From: Chlorobium sp.
GTDB lineage: Bacteria > Bacteroidota > Chlorobiia > Chlorobiales > Chlorobiaceae
Assembly: GCA_028282595.1 (NCBI GenBank)
Contig: JANQHQ010000014.1
Coordinates: forward strand, 56,916-120,915
Direction of reading: 5' to 3'
DNA length: 64,000 nt
Shown here in pieces: positions 25,034-32,235 of the stretch (the stretch's first letter is position 1; each line of letters begins with the position of its first letter). Below the pieces are notes generated by a model, which had not been told where the DNA came from, ran no database searches, and was given only the letters and a program-made list of their open reading frames with translations. Position numbers and translations under genes: made by a program.

Positions 25034-25846
25034 ATGCTTCATTACAGGACATATGAAATCTCCCCCGAGACGCCGTGGGTGGTTTTCGTGCATGGTGCGG
25101 GAGGGAGTTCTTCCATATGGTTTCTGCAGCTAAAGGAGTTCAGGAAGCACTTCAATGTCCTGATGGTCGATCTCAGGGGGCACGGCAAGTCGAAAGCGCC
25201 GCAGCTTCCCAAGAAAAGAAACTACAGTTTCGAGGATATAACGCGAGATATCATCGAGGTGCTCGATCATCTGGGTATCCGCCAGGCTCATTTTATTGGA
25301 ATTTCCCTCGGCACCATCCTTATCCGCCATATCAGCGAGCTGGCGCCCGACAGGGTCAGTTCCATGGTCATGGGGGGCGCGATCATCCGCCTGAACGTCC
25401 GGGCGAGAGTGCTGGTCGCCATCGGTAACGCCTTCAAGCGCGTCGTGCCCTATATGTGGCTCTACAGCTTCTTCGCATGGATCATCATGCCGCGCGCACG
25501 TCACAGGAAGTCTCGCCTGCTTTTCGTGAACGAGGCGAAAAAAGTCGCGCAGAAAGAGTTCATGCGATGGTTCAAGCTCACCTACGAGCTGAATCCTCTG
25601 CTGAAGTATTTCGAGGAGAAGGACACGGGCATACCGACTCTCTATCTGATGGGGGAAGAGGACTACATGTTCCTGCCCGCTGTGGAGTACATCGTCGGAA
25701 GGCACCGGAACTCCTTCTTGCAGGTTGTCCGTAACTCGGGGCACGTATGCAACGTCGACCAGCCCCGGGATTTCAACAAGAAAGCGATATCGTTCATGAG
25801 GGGAAATTCCCCCTGCCCGGTCGCTTTCTACCCACGTCCCGCCTGA
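25034..25846 (+). CDS. Alpha/beta-fold hydrolase
   Basis: About 270 residues. VVFVHGAGGSS (oxyanion), DLRGHGKS, nucleophile in IGISLGTIL (G-x-S-x-G), probable Asp in MGEEDYMF and His in NSGHVCNVDQP. Cap-domain helices include a hydrophobic stretch (MWLYSFFAWIIM) that may touch the membrane. Substrate unknown. The ATG at 25034 is used; an upstream TTG adds seven unsupported residues. It follows the methyltransferase by 39 bp and may be in the same transcript. Confidence 0.85.
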   Translation: MLHYRTYEISPETPWVVFVHGAGGSSSIWFLQLKEFRKHFNVLMVDLRGHGKSKAPQLPKKRNYSFEDITRDIIEVLDHLGIRQAHFIGISLGTILIRHISELAPDRVSSMVMGGAIIRLNVRARVLVAIGNAFKRVVPYMWLYSFFAWIIMPRARHRKSRLLFVNEAKKVAQKEFMRWFKLTYELNPLLKYFEEKDTGIPTLYLMGEEDYMFLPAVEYIVGRHRNSFLQVVRNSGHVCNVDQPRDFNKKAISFMRGNSPCPVAFYPRPA

Positions 25847-25877
25847 CTCTCGGGCACCTCTATGTATGTATTCCGCG

Positions 25878-25949
25878 CTTCAATTGCTTCGTTGTCCCGG
25901 CCTGTCGGGATGAGGATTTCGATCCCGACAGGCCGGGACACTCGGTTCA
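25878..25949. repeat. Dispersed palindromic repeat between hydrolase and pth
   Basis: GCTTCGTTGTCCCGGCCTGTCGGGATGAGGATTTCGATCCCGACAGGCCGGGACACTCGGTTCAGG in essence: two facing CCCG-family palindromes whose outer arms also pair (TGTCCCGGCCTGTCGGGAT with ATCCCGACAGGCCGGGACA), giving a stem of about 19 bp. The centre GATGAGGATTTCGATCCCGAC recurs at 26774-26795. It extends to the pth stop codon. Confidence 0.75.
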
Positions 25950-26516
25950 GGTCTTGGTGCTGTTGAAGCGGTTCATGGCGTGTTCTATGCCGTTCGAGAC
26001 GAAATCGAGCGCGGCGTCGGCGCAGCAGGGGAGAATCCCGTCGACGGTTGTTCTCTCCTCCTCCCTGAATTTTCCGAGCACGAAAGAGGAGTAGGAGCCT
26101 ACAGGGTGTTCCGGGGCGATGCCGACCCGCAGGCGGGCGAAATCGTCCCTGCCGAGACTCTGTATGATGTGCTTCAGTCCGTTCTGTCCCCCGGCCGATC
26201 CCCTGGCGCGGAGCCGTATCGAGCCGAGAGGGAGGTTGAGGTCGTCGCAGACGACCAGGATGTTTTCGATGCCGGTCTTGTAGAAGTGCATCGCCGCCAC
26301 GAGCGCATGTCCGGAAAGGTTCATGTAGGTCGTGGGCTTGAGCAGGAGTACGGGCTCGTCTCCGTGATCTATCTTCGCGTAGAGAAAATTCCCCTTTCCG
26401 GCGCGGAATCCGGCGCGATGCATGCGGGCAATCGTATCGACAACCTCGAATCCGATGTTGTGCCGGGTTCTTTCATGACGGGCATCAGGGTTGCCGAGTC
26501 CGGCGATAAGTTTCAT
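25947..26516 (-). CDS. pth: Peptidyl-tRNA hydrolase
   Basis: Recycles peptidyl-tRNA released from ribosomes. 189 residues. GLGNPDARHERTRHNIGF contains the conserved Asn and catalytic His; TYMNLSG and CDDLNLPLGSIRLR carry the other active-site Asn and Asp; GSAGGQNGLKHI is the tRNA-contact segment. The start is the ATG at 26516 (MKLIAGLGNP). The frame is open to 26669, but that extension is unlike the family. Confidence 0.95.
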   Translation of the reverse strand: MKLIAGLGNPDARHERTRHNIGFEVVDTIARMHRAGFRAGKGNFLYAKIDHGDEPVLLLKPTTYMNLSGHALVAAMHFYKTGIENILVVCDDLNLPLGSIRLRARGSAGGQNGLKHIIQSLGRDDFARLRVGIAPEHPVGSYSSFVLGKFREEERTTVDGILPCCADAALDFVSNGIEHAMNRFNSTKT

Positions 26517-26864
26517 GACGGTGACGGTTCGTTGAGTGTGAAGGGAACATACGCGATACCCGTTACAATAGCAAGGCGTTCGATTGCAGACACACCTTCC
26601 GGCGGGCAGGGACGTCCGCTTTTTGACGTTCTGATTTCCGGCGCTTACATTTTTACTTTCGTTATTCAATACAGGGTACCTCTATTACTTGTCGTGAGCG
26701 AGCTGAAGACAAGGCGGGCGGAGTCCCGATAGCAATCGGGATAAACTTCGAAACCGGAGTCCCGACACGTCGGGATGAGGATTTCGATCCCGACAAGGTC
26801 GGGACAACGAAGTATTCTGGTCGCGCAACAAATTAATAGAGGTGCCCTACAGACAGTTGCATTC
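26517..26864. other. Intergenic region between pth and the aminotransferase
   Basis: 348-bp divergent spacer. The distal half (26674 to about 26847) is repeat sequence, described separately. The proximal part (26517-26673) contains AT-rich TTACATTTTTACTTTCGTTATTC near 26645, a possible promoter region, but no clear hexamer pair. Confidence 0.5.
26674..26847. repeat. Composite dispersed repeat upstream of the aminotransferase
   Basis: 26674-26747 matches 3628-3701. It continues into CCCGACACGTCGGGATGAGG, ATTTCGATCCCGACAAGG and TCGGGACAACGAAGTA, i.e. three half-palindromes of the CCCGAC-N2-GTCGGG family, then TTAATAGAGGTGCCCT, the approximate reverse complement of the opening GGGTACCTCTATTA. 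The element is thus bounded by inverted ends of about 14 bp. Confidence 0.72.
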
Positions 26865-28061
26865 ATGCCGCGCTTTTCTTCTTCTTCATCGGCCCTGCGT
26901 TCTTCCGAGATACGGGATCTGATGAAACTTGCCGCCCGTTCGGATATCATCTCGTTCGCCGGCGGAATGCCGGACAACAAACTCTTTCCCGTTCGCGAAG
27001 TCGAGGAGTTGTTCGGCCGTCTGGATCTTTCCAGAAAACAGACGGCGTTCCAGTACGGTCCGACACCCGGCCTGCCATCGCTCCTGGAGTCTCTCGGCGG
27101 TTTCCTTGCCGACAAGGGGCTGCCGGTGAACCGTGACCGGCTGATGATCACCACGGGGTCGCAGCAGGCGATCAGCATTCTCGCCCGCGTTTTTCTCGAT
27201 CCCGGGGACAGGGCGCTGGTGGAAAATCCCTGCTTTATCGGAGCCCTTGCCGCCTTCAGGGCCTGTCAGGCCGAAACGGTCGGTCTCCGGATGGACGGCG
27301 AGGGAGTAAGCATCGAGGAGCTTGAACGGGAAGCCGCACGTTCCGATGCGGCGAAGTTCCTCTATCTTACGCCTTATTTTCACAATCCCGGGGGAGTGCT
27401 CTATTCCGGGGAGCGCAAGCGGCGGGTTGTCGAAACCCTTGCCGGAAAGGATATCGCGCTGATCGAGGACGACGCCTACGGCGACCTCTATTTCTACGAA
27501 GAAGACCGGCCGCGGCTGCGGCCGATCAAGGCTGAAGACCCGGAGGGAGTCGATGTCTGTTACACAGGGTCGTTTTCGAAAATTCTGGGGCCGGGCCTGC
27601 GCCTGGGCTGGCTGCTTGCGCCCCCGGAAATTCACGAGCGCTGTGAACGGATCAAGCAGTCCCTCGACGCCTGCTCCCCGAGTTTCACCCAGATTATCGC
27701 CGACGAGTTCATTCGTTCGGGGCTGATGGCGCCCTACATCAAACGGGTGCGCCGCGAGTACCGGAAGCGGGCGGAACTGATGGGCGATCTGCTCGAGGCG
27801 ACGCTGCCGCCCTCCGTTTCCTGGTCCCGGCCGCGGGGAGGGTTCTATATCTGGCTCACGCTGCCGGAACAGGTCGATGCGACGGAGCTTTTGAAGCGCT
27901 CGATCCGCAGGGGTGTGATTTTCGTGGCCGGCAGGACCTTCGATCCGGAGGGCCGGAGGAACAATGCGCTGCGCCTCTCCTACTGCAACACGGACGAGAA
28001 ACAGATCGAGCGCGGTGTGCCGGTTCTGGCTGAAGTTCTCCGGCAGGCGCTTGAGGGGTGA
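26865..28061 (+). CDS. PLP-dependent aminotransferase, 2-aminoadipate / aromatic (MocR-catalytic-domain) family
   Basis: 398 residues. ISFAGGMPDNKLFP at the N-terminus, YGPTPGLPSLLESL, TTGSQQAISILARVF, YLTPYFHNPGG, EDDAYGDLYF and the PLP lysine in GSFSKILGPGLRLGW are the signature of the LysN/ARO8-like class that includes 2-aminoadipate, aromatic and branched-chain aminotransferases. No DNA-binding N-terminal domain. The start at 26865 (MPRFSSSSS) excludes codons lying in the upstream repeat. It converges on the ACT-paaK-ior genes, which suggests an aromatic substrate (inference). Confidence 0.9.
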   Translation: MPRFSSSSSALRSSEIRDLMKLAARSDIISFAGGMPDNKLFPVREVEELFGRLDLSRKQTAFQYGPTPGLPSLLESLGGFLADKGLPVNRDRLMITTGSQQAISILARVFLDPGDRALVENPCFIGALAAFRACQAETVGLRMDGEGVSIEELEREAARSDAAKFLYLTPYFHNPGGVLYSGERKRRVVETLAGKDIALIEDDAYGDLYFYEEDRPRLRPIKAEDPEGVDVCYTGSFSKILGPGLRLGWLLAPPEIHERCERIKQSLDACSPSFTQIIADEFIRSGLMAPYIKRVRREYRKRAELMGDLLEATLPPSVSWSRPRGGFYIWLTLPEQVDATELLKRSIRRGVIFVAGRTFDPEGRRNNALRLSYCNTDEKQIERGVPVLAEVLRQALEG

Positions 28062-28077
28062 GCTGCCGGGTGGACGT

Positions 28078-28497
28078 TCAGTCGTTTTCGCCGGGTTCCG
28101 GGAACCGGTGGCCGTGCCGCCGGAGAATCTCCATGACCCGTTCGGGAGCGTCCGAACGGATCACGACCACGGCGTTTTCCCCGGCGGCATAGGCGTACAT
28201 GTAGTCTATGGCGATGCCGTTGTCGGAGAGCGTGCGGAGCGCGCCATGCAACCCGCCCGGGGAGTGTGGTACGGCGAGGCGGACGACGTCGGTCGTCTTG
28301 ACGGCGAATCCCTTCTCTTTCAGGATGTTTTCGGCGCGGCAGGGGTCGTCGGTGATCATGCGCAGCATGCCGAAGTCGGTCGAGTCCGCGATGCTGAACG
28401 TGCTGATGTCGATGCCGTGTTCGTCGAGAATGCCGGTGATTTCGGTCAACCGGCCGGTCTTGTTTTCGAGAAACACGGAAAGTTGTTTGATGAGCAT
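28078..28497 (-). CDS. Tandem ACT-domain protein
   Basis: 139 residues made of two ACT domains (about 2-70 and 72-135): KQLSVFLENKTGRLTEIT opens the first, AVPHSPGGLHGALRTLSDNG the second. No catalytic domain. ACT modules bind amino acids. Stand-alone ACT proteins next to paaK and ior genes are common and probably sense aromatic amino acids. It follows paaK by 12 bp and is the last gene of the minus-strand operon. Confidence 0.9.
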   Translation of the reverse strand: MLIKQLSVFLENKTGRLTEITGILDEHGIDISTFSIADSTDFGMLRMITDDPCRAENILKEKGFAVKTTDVVRLAVPHSPGGLHGALRTLSDNGIAIDYMYAYAAGENAVVVIRSDAPERVMEILRRHGHRFPEPGEND

Positions 28498-28509
28498 GGC
28501 TGAAGTGGA

Positions 28510-29808
28510 CTAGGGTGTTCTGTTGTCGATAACGCGCTGCGCCTTTCCGGCGCTGCGCTCTATGGTTCGCGGCTCGACCAGCCGGATGCGGGCGCTGATG
28601 CCGAGCGTGCTCTGGATGTTGTGTTTGATGCGTTCCTGCAGGGCCTCGAGCTCCCCGACTTCGTCGCTGAAAAACTGGTCTTCGACTTCGACCCGGATTT
28701 CAAGCGTGTCGAGGTTGTTTTCCCGGTCGACGACAATCAGGTAGTGCGGTTTTGTTTCGTTCATTTCCAGCAGAACGGATTCGACCTGGGAGGGGAAGAC
28801 GTTGACGCCGCGGATGATGAGCATGTCGTCCGAGCGGCCGACGCATTTCTCCATGCGCACGAGAGTCCGGCCGCAGTCGCAGGCGGTCGCGTGCAGCCGG
28901 GTAAGGTCGCGGGTCCGGTAGCGCATGAGAGGGAGTGCTTCCTTCGTGACGGGCGTGAAGACGAGCTCGCCGAGATCGCCGTACGGCAGAACCTCGCAGG
29001 TGTCCGGATCGATTATTTCCGGAATGAAGTGGTCCTCGAAGATATGCATGCCCCGTTGCGAGGAGCACTCCATCGAAACACCCGGACCGATGACTTCGCT
29101 GAGTCCGTAAATGTCGTACGCCTTGATGCCGAGCAGGCCCTCGATTTCGGCGCGCATCTCCTCGGTCCAGGGTTCGGCCCCGAAAATCCCCGCTCTGAGG
29201 TGGAGGTCGGAAGAGTCCATTCCGGCTTCGCGGATCGCTTCTCCCAGGAAGGAGGCGTAGGAAGGGGTGCAGGCCAGGACCGTCGAGCCGAAATCCTGCA
29301 TGAGCTGCAGTTGCTTTTTCGTGTTGCCGCCCGAGATCGGTATGACGGACGCGCCGACTTTTTCCGCGCCGTAGTGCAGCCCGAGGCCGCCGGTGAACAG
29401 ACCGTAACCGTAGGCGACCTGGATAATGTCGCTCCTGGTGACGCCTGCCATGGCGAGGGAGCGCGCCACGACCTCACTCCACATCAGGATGTCGTGATGG
29501 GTGTAGCCGACGACGGTGGGCTTGCCCGTGGTGCCGCTGGAGGCGTGCAGGCGGACGATGTCCTGCTGCGGGACGGCGAAGAGCCCGAAGGGGTAGTTGT
29601 CGCGCAGGTCCTGTTTCGTTGTGAAAGGGAGGCGGCGCAGGTCGTCGATTGTCCTGACGTCGGCGGGTTCGATGCCCTCGTCCTGCAGTTTTCGCCGGTA
29701 GAACGGCACGTTGTGGTAGATTCTTTCCACCATTTCCTGCAGCCGTTCACCCTGCAGGGACCGCATGCGCTCCCGCTCCATGCATTCGATATGTTGATTC
29801 CAGATCAT
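28510..29808 (-). CDS. paaK: Phenylacetate-CoA ligase
   Basis: ANL-superfamily enzyme that makes arylacetyl-CoA from an arylacetate, ATP and CoA. 432 residues. P-loop LHASSGTTGKPTVVGYT, the acyl-binding YGLSEVIGPGVSMEC, and YRTRDLTRL with GRSDDMLIIRGVNVFP in the hinge and C-terminal domain are standard PaaK features. Downstream of iorAB on the same strand (61 bp gap), so likely in one pathway with them. Confidence 0.95.
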   Translation of the reverse strand: MIWNQHIECMERERMRSLQGERLQEMVERIYHNVPFYRRKLQDEGIEPADVRTIDDLRRLPFTTKQDLRDNYPFGLFAVPQQDIVRLHASSGTTGKPTVVGYTHHDILMWSEVVARSLAMAGVTRSDIIQVAYGYGLFTGGLGLHYGAEKVGASVIPISGGNTKKQLQLMQDFGSTVLACTPSYASFLGEAIREAGMDSSDLHLRAGIFGAEPWTEEMRAEIEGLLGIKAYDIYGLSEVIGPGVSMECSSQRGMHIFEDHFIPEIIDPDTCEVLPYGDLGELVFTPVTKEALPLMRYRTRDLTRLHATACDCGRTLVRMEKCVGRSDDMLIIRGVNVFPSQVESVLLEMNETKPHYLIVVDRENNLDTLEIRVEVEDQFFSDEVGELEALQERIKHNIQSTLGISARIRLVEPRTIERSAGKAQRVIDNRTP

Positions 29809-29869
29809 AACTCCGTTGTGTTGATGGTGTTCGGATATCGTTCCTGCCCGATCCTCTCTCCTTCAGGCT

Positions 29870-30454
29870 TCAGGAGCCGCTTTTCTCCGGAATCGAGCGT
29901 CCCTTTCTGAAAGCCCGGATGTTCATGTCGACGATCGCCTCGCCCTTGCGCCCGAAGAGCTCTCTGATGCCGTCTTCAAGCTGTTCTTGTCCCAGGCCTG
30001 TCCAGGGCGACGCCGCACCGAGCATGATCATGTTGGCGGTTCTCGGGCTGCCGGTTTCGGCGGCGAGAGAGGAGGCTTCGACCAGGAGGTGGGCTCCCGC
30101 ATCCCGGATGGCGGCGACGATCCTCTCTTCCTCCGGGTAGTCGGGAATGTTTTTGAACGGGTCGACCGATGTGACGATCATGCCGTCCGGAGAGAGCCAC
30201 GGAAGATAGCGCAGGGCTTCCATCGGTTCGACCGCGAGAACGAGATGCGCATCGCCTTGCGGGATGAGGTCGGAGTGGATCGTTCCGTCCGAAATACGCA
30301 GGTGCGACTGTACGGCGCCGCCTCGCTGGCTCATCCCGTGGACTTCGGCCTGTTTGATCGTGTAGCCGCTCCGGATCGCGGCAAGGTCAATGACGGCCGC
30401 AATGCTGAGGATGCCCTGGCCTCCGACTCCGGCCAGAATGATGTTTTTTTTCAT
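29870..30454 (-). CDS. iorB: Indolepyruvate:ferredoxin oxidoreductase, beta subunit
   Basis: 194 residues, the gamma-type domain of 2-oxoacid:ferredoxin oxidoreductases: AGVGGQGILSIAAVID at the N-terminus and EVHGMSQRGGAVQSHLRI, both diagnostic. Pairs with IorA for reversible conversion of aryl pyruvates and CoA to arylacetyl-CoA, CO2 and reduced ferredoxin. The ATG at 30454 overlaps the iorA stop (ATGA); a longer frame to 30520 lies inside iorA and is not used. Confidence 0.94.
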   Translation of the reverse strand: MKKNIILAGVGGQGILSIAAVIDLAAIRSGYTIKQAEVHGMSQRGGAVQSHLRISDGTIHSDLIPQGDAHLVLAVEPMEALRYLPWLSPDGMIVTSVDPFKNIPDYPEEERIVAAIRDAGAHLLVEASSLAAETGSPRTANMIMLGAASPWTGLGQEQLEDGIRELFGRKGEAIVDMNIRAFRKGRSIPEKSGS

Positions 30455-32067
30455 GATTTCCCGTTCTCCTGCTTCTGTCGCCCGGTCGTGCGTCTCTTGC
30501 GGGCGGCGGTTTCGATGCACTCGCGGTGAAAAATGACGACGGAGACGCCGTCGTGAGCGAATGCTTCGCGGAGTACGTCACGGTTCTTTTCAAAGTTTTT
30601 TTTCAACGGTACGAGCGTGTGGATGTGCCGGCGGCTTACGCCGACGCCTTCGCAGATGTTGTGCAGTCTGCCTGTGGCCGAGGACTCCTGGCCGCCGGTC
30701 ATCGCCGTAGTGTCGTTATCGGCAATGATGATCGTGAGCGCGTTACGGTCATTGACCGCGTCGAGCAGGCCGGTGATGCCGGAGTGGGTGAAGGTAGAGT
30801 CTCCTATGACCGCCACGGCCGGGAGCATGCCGGCGTCGGCCGCTCCTTTCGCCATCGTGACGGCCGCGCCCATATCGACGCAGGTGTGAATGGCGTTGAA
30901 GGGTTGAAGCGCCCCGAGCGTGTAACAGCCGATGTCGGAAAAAACCTGGTGGTTCGACTGTTCGGACATGGCTGCGTTGATCGCGTCGAACATGTCGCGA
31001 TGACCGCAGCCGCGGCAGAGTTCGGGGGGGCGATTGGCGACCACCTCCGGTACGCGGGCTCCGGTTTTCCTTTCCAGGCCGAGCGCTTCGGCAATGAGGT
31101 CCGCGTTGAGTTCGCCCGTCCTGGGCAGGGTACCGTCGAGCCTGCCGCGGAGCTTCGGGTTACCGGAAAGTCCGCGCAGGTACTCTTCCGCCACCGGATA
31201 ACCTTCCTCCGCGACAAGCACGTTTTCACAGTTGTCGATGAAGGAACGGAGCATCTTTTCCGGGAGAGGGTACTGGCCGATCTTGAGTACCGGCAGGGAG
31301 AGTCCACGGGATTCGAGAGTTTCCATGACGTAGTTGAATGCGATCCCGAAAGCGATGACGCCGGTTTTTCCCGTGCCGCCGACGATGCGGTTGAGAGGGG
31401 AGGATTCGGATCGTTTCGCCAGTTCCGGCTGCATGTCGAGGAGCTTTTGGTACTGCAGGCGCGCATTCGAGGGAATGAGGACAAACCGGCGGGGATCGCG
31501 TTCCGGTTGCAGTCGGTTCTGTTCTCTGCCTGCGCGACGGACGACGCCCGCGCGGGAGTGCGAGAGGCGGGTAGTCAATCGCAGAAGCACGGGAAGACCG
31601 AGGTTTTCGGACAGGGAGAACGCGTCGATTACGGTGTCGTAGAGCTCCTGTTGCGATGCCGGTTCGAGCACGGGGATCATGGCGAACTTGCCGTAGACCC
31701 GGCTGTCCTGTTCGTTCTGCGACGAGTGCATGGAGGGGTCGTCCGCAACGGCCACGACCAGCCCTCCGTTGACGCCGGTGATGGCGGCGTTGATGAAAGC
31801 GTCGGCCGCCACGTTCAGCCCTACGTGCTTCATGCAGCAGAGGCTTCGTTTTCCGGCGAACGACATGCCGAGTGCTGCTTCGAGAGCGGTCTTTTCATTG
31901 GCGGACCATGCCGAACGAACGGTGTTTTCTCCGGCTTCGGGAGCCCGCTGGATAAATTCGGTGATTTCCGTCGACGGGGTGCCCGGATATGCGTAGACTC
32001 CCGAGATGCCCGCGTCGAGAGCCGCGGCCCCGATCGCTTCCGCGCCGAGCAAGAGGTTGTGATTCAT
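30451..32067 (-). CDS. iorA: Indolepyruvate:ferredoxin oxidoreductase, alpha subunit, lacking the C-terminal ferredoxin domain
   Basis: 538 residues. N-terminal pyrimidine-binding domain (YAYPGTPSTEITEFI, KHVGLNVAADAFINA) and C-terminal TPP-binding domain (PELCRGCGHRDMFDAI, GDSTFTHSGITGL, NDRNALTIIIADNDTTAMTG). Family members normally continue into a domain with eight Cys ligating two [4Fe-4S] clusters. Here the protein ends soon after VVIFHRECIETAARKRR and the iorB start overlaps its stop, so no room remains for that domain. The start is the ATG at 32067 (MNHNLLLGAEA). First gene of iorA-iorB-paaK-ACT. Confidence 0.93.
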   Translation of the reverse strand: MNHNLLLGAEAIGAAALDAGISGVYAYPGTPSTEITEFIQRAPEAGENTVRSAWSANEKTALEAALGMSFAGKRSLCCMKHVGLNVAADAFINAAITGVNGGLVVAVADDPSMHSSQNEQDSRVYGKFAMIPVLEPASQQELYDTVIDAFSLSENLGLPVLLRLTTRLSHSRAGVVRRAGREQNRLQPERDPRRFVLIPSNARLQYQKLLDMQPELAKRSESSPLNRIVGGTGKTGVIAFGIAFNYVMETLESRGLSLPVLKIGQYPLPEKMLRSFIDNCENVLVAEEGYPVAEEYLRGLSGNPKLRGRLDGTLPRTGELNADLIAEALGLERKTGARVPEVVANRPPELCRGCGHRDMFDAINAAMSEQSNHQVFSDIGCYTLGALQPFNAIHTCVDMGAAVTMAKGAADAGMLPAVAVIGDSTFTHSGITGLLDAVNDRNALTIIIADNDTTAMTGGQESSATGRLHNICEGVGVSRRHIHTLVPLKKNFEKNRDVLREAFAHDGVSVVIFHRECIETAARKRRTTGRQKQENGKS

Positions 32068-32176
32068 GAATGTTCCTGCATTCTGCAATTACAAGCTACA
32101 GATCGATGTAGCTGAATGTAAGAAATGTGGCTGTAATCGCGAGGGGTTGAAATGCGCTCTTGCGGTATCGCGGGAG

Positions 32177-32206
32177 AAAAAAAAGGCCCCGAAAATTCGG
32201 GGCCTG
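32177..32206 (-). terminator. Intrinsic terminator of hppA
   Basis: On the minus strand GGCCCCGAA-TT-TTCGGGGCC, followed by eight T. It lies 30 bp past the hppA stop codon, in the spacer before the iorA operon. Confidence 0.85.
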
Positions 32207-32235
32207 GAAAAGTCTTCCGTTCCGATCGTATCCGG

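Noticed and set aside
30451..30453. Frameshift hiding the IorA ferredoxin domain
   Set aside because: iorB starts inside the iorA stop codon, so no sequence is left in any frame that could encode the missing domain.
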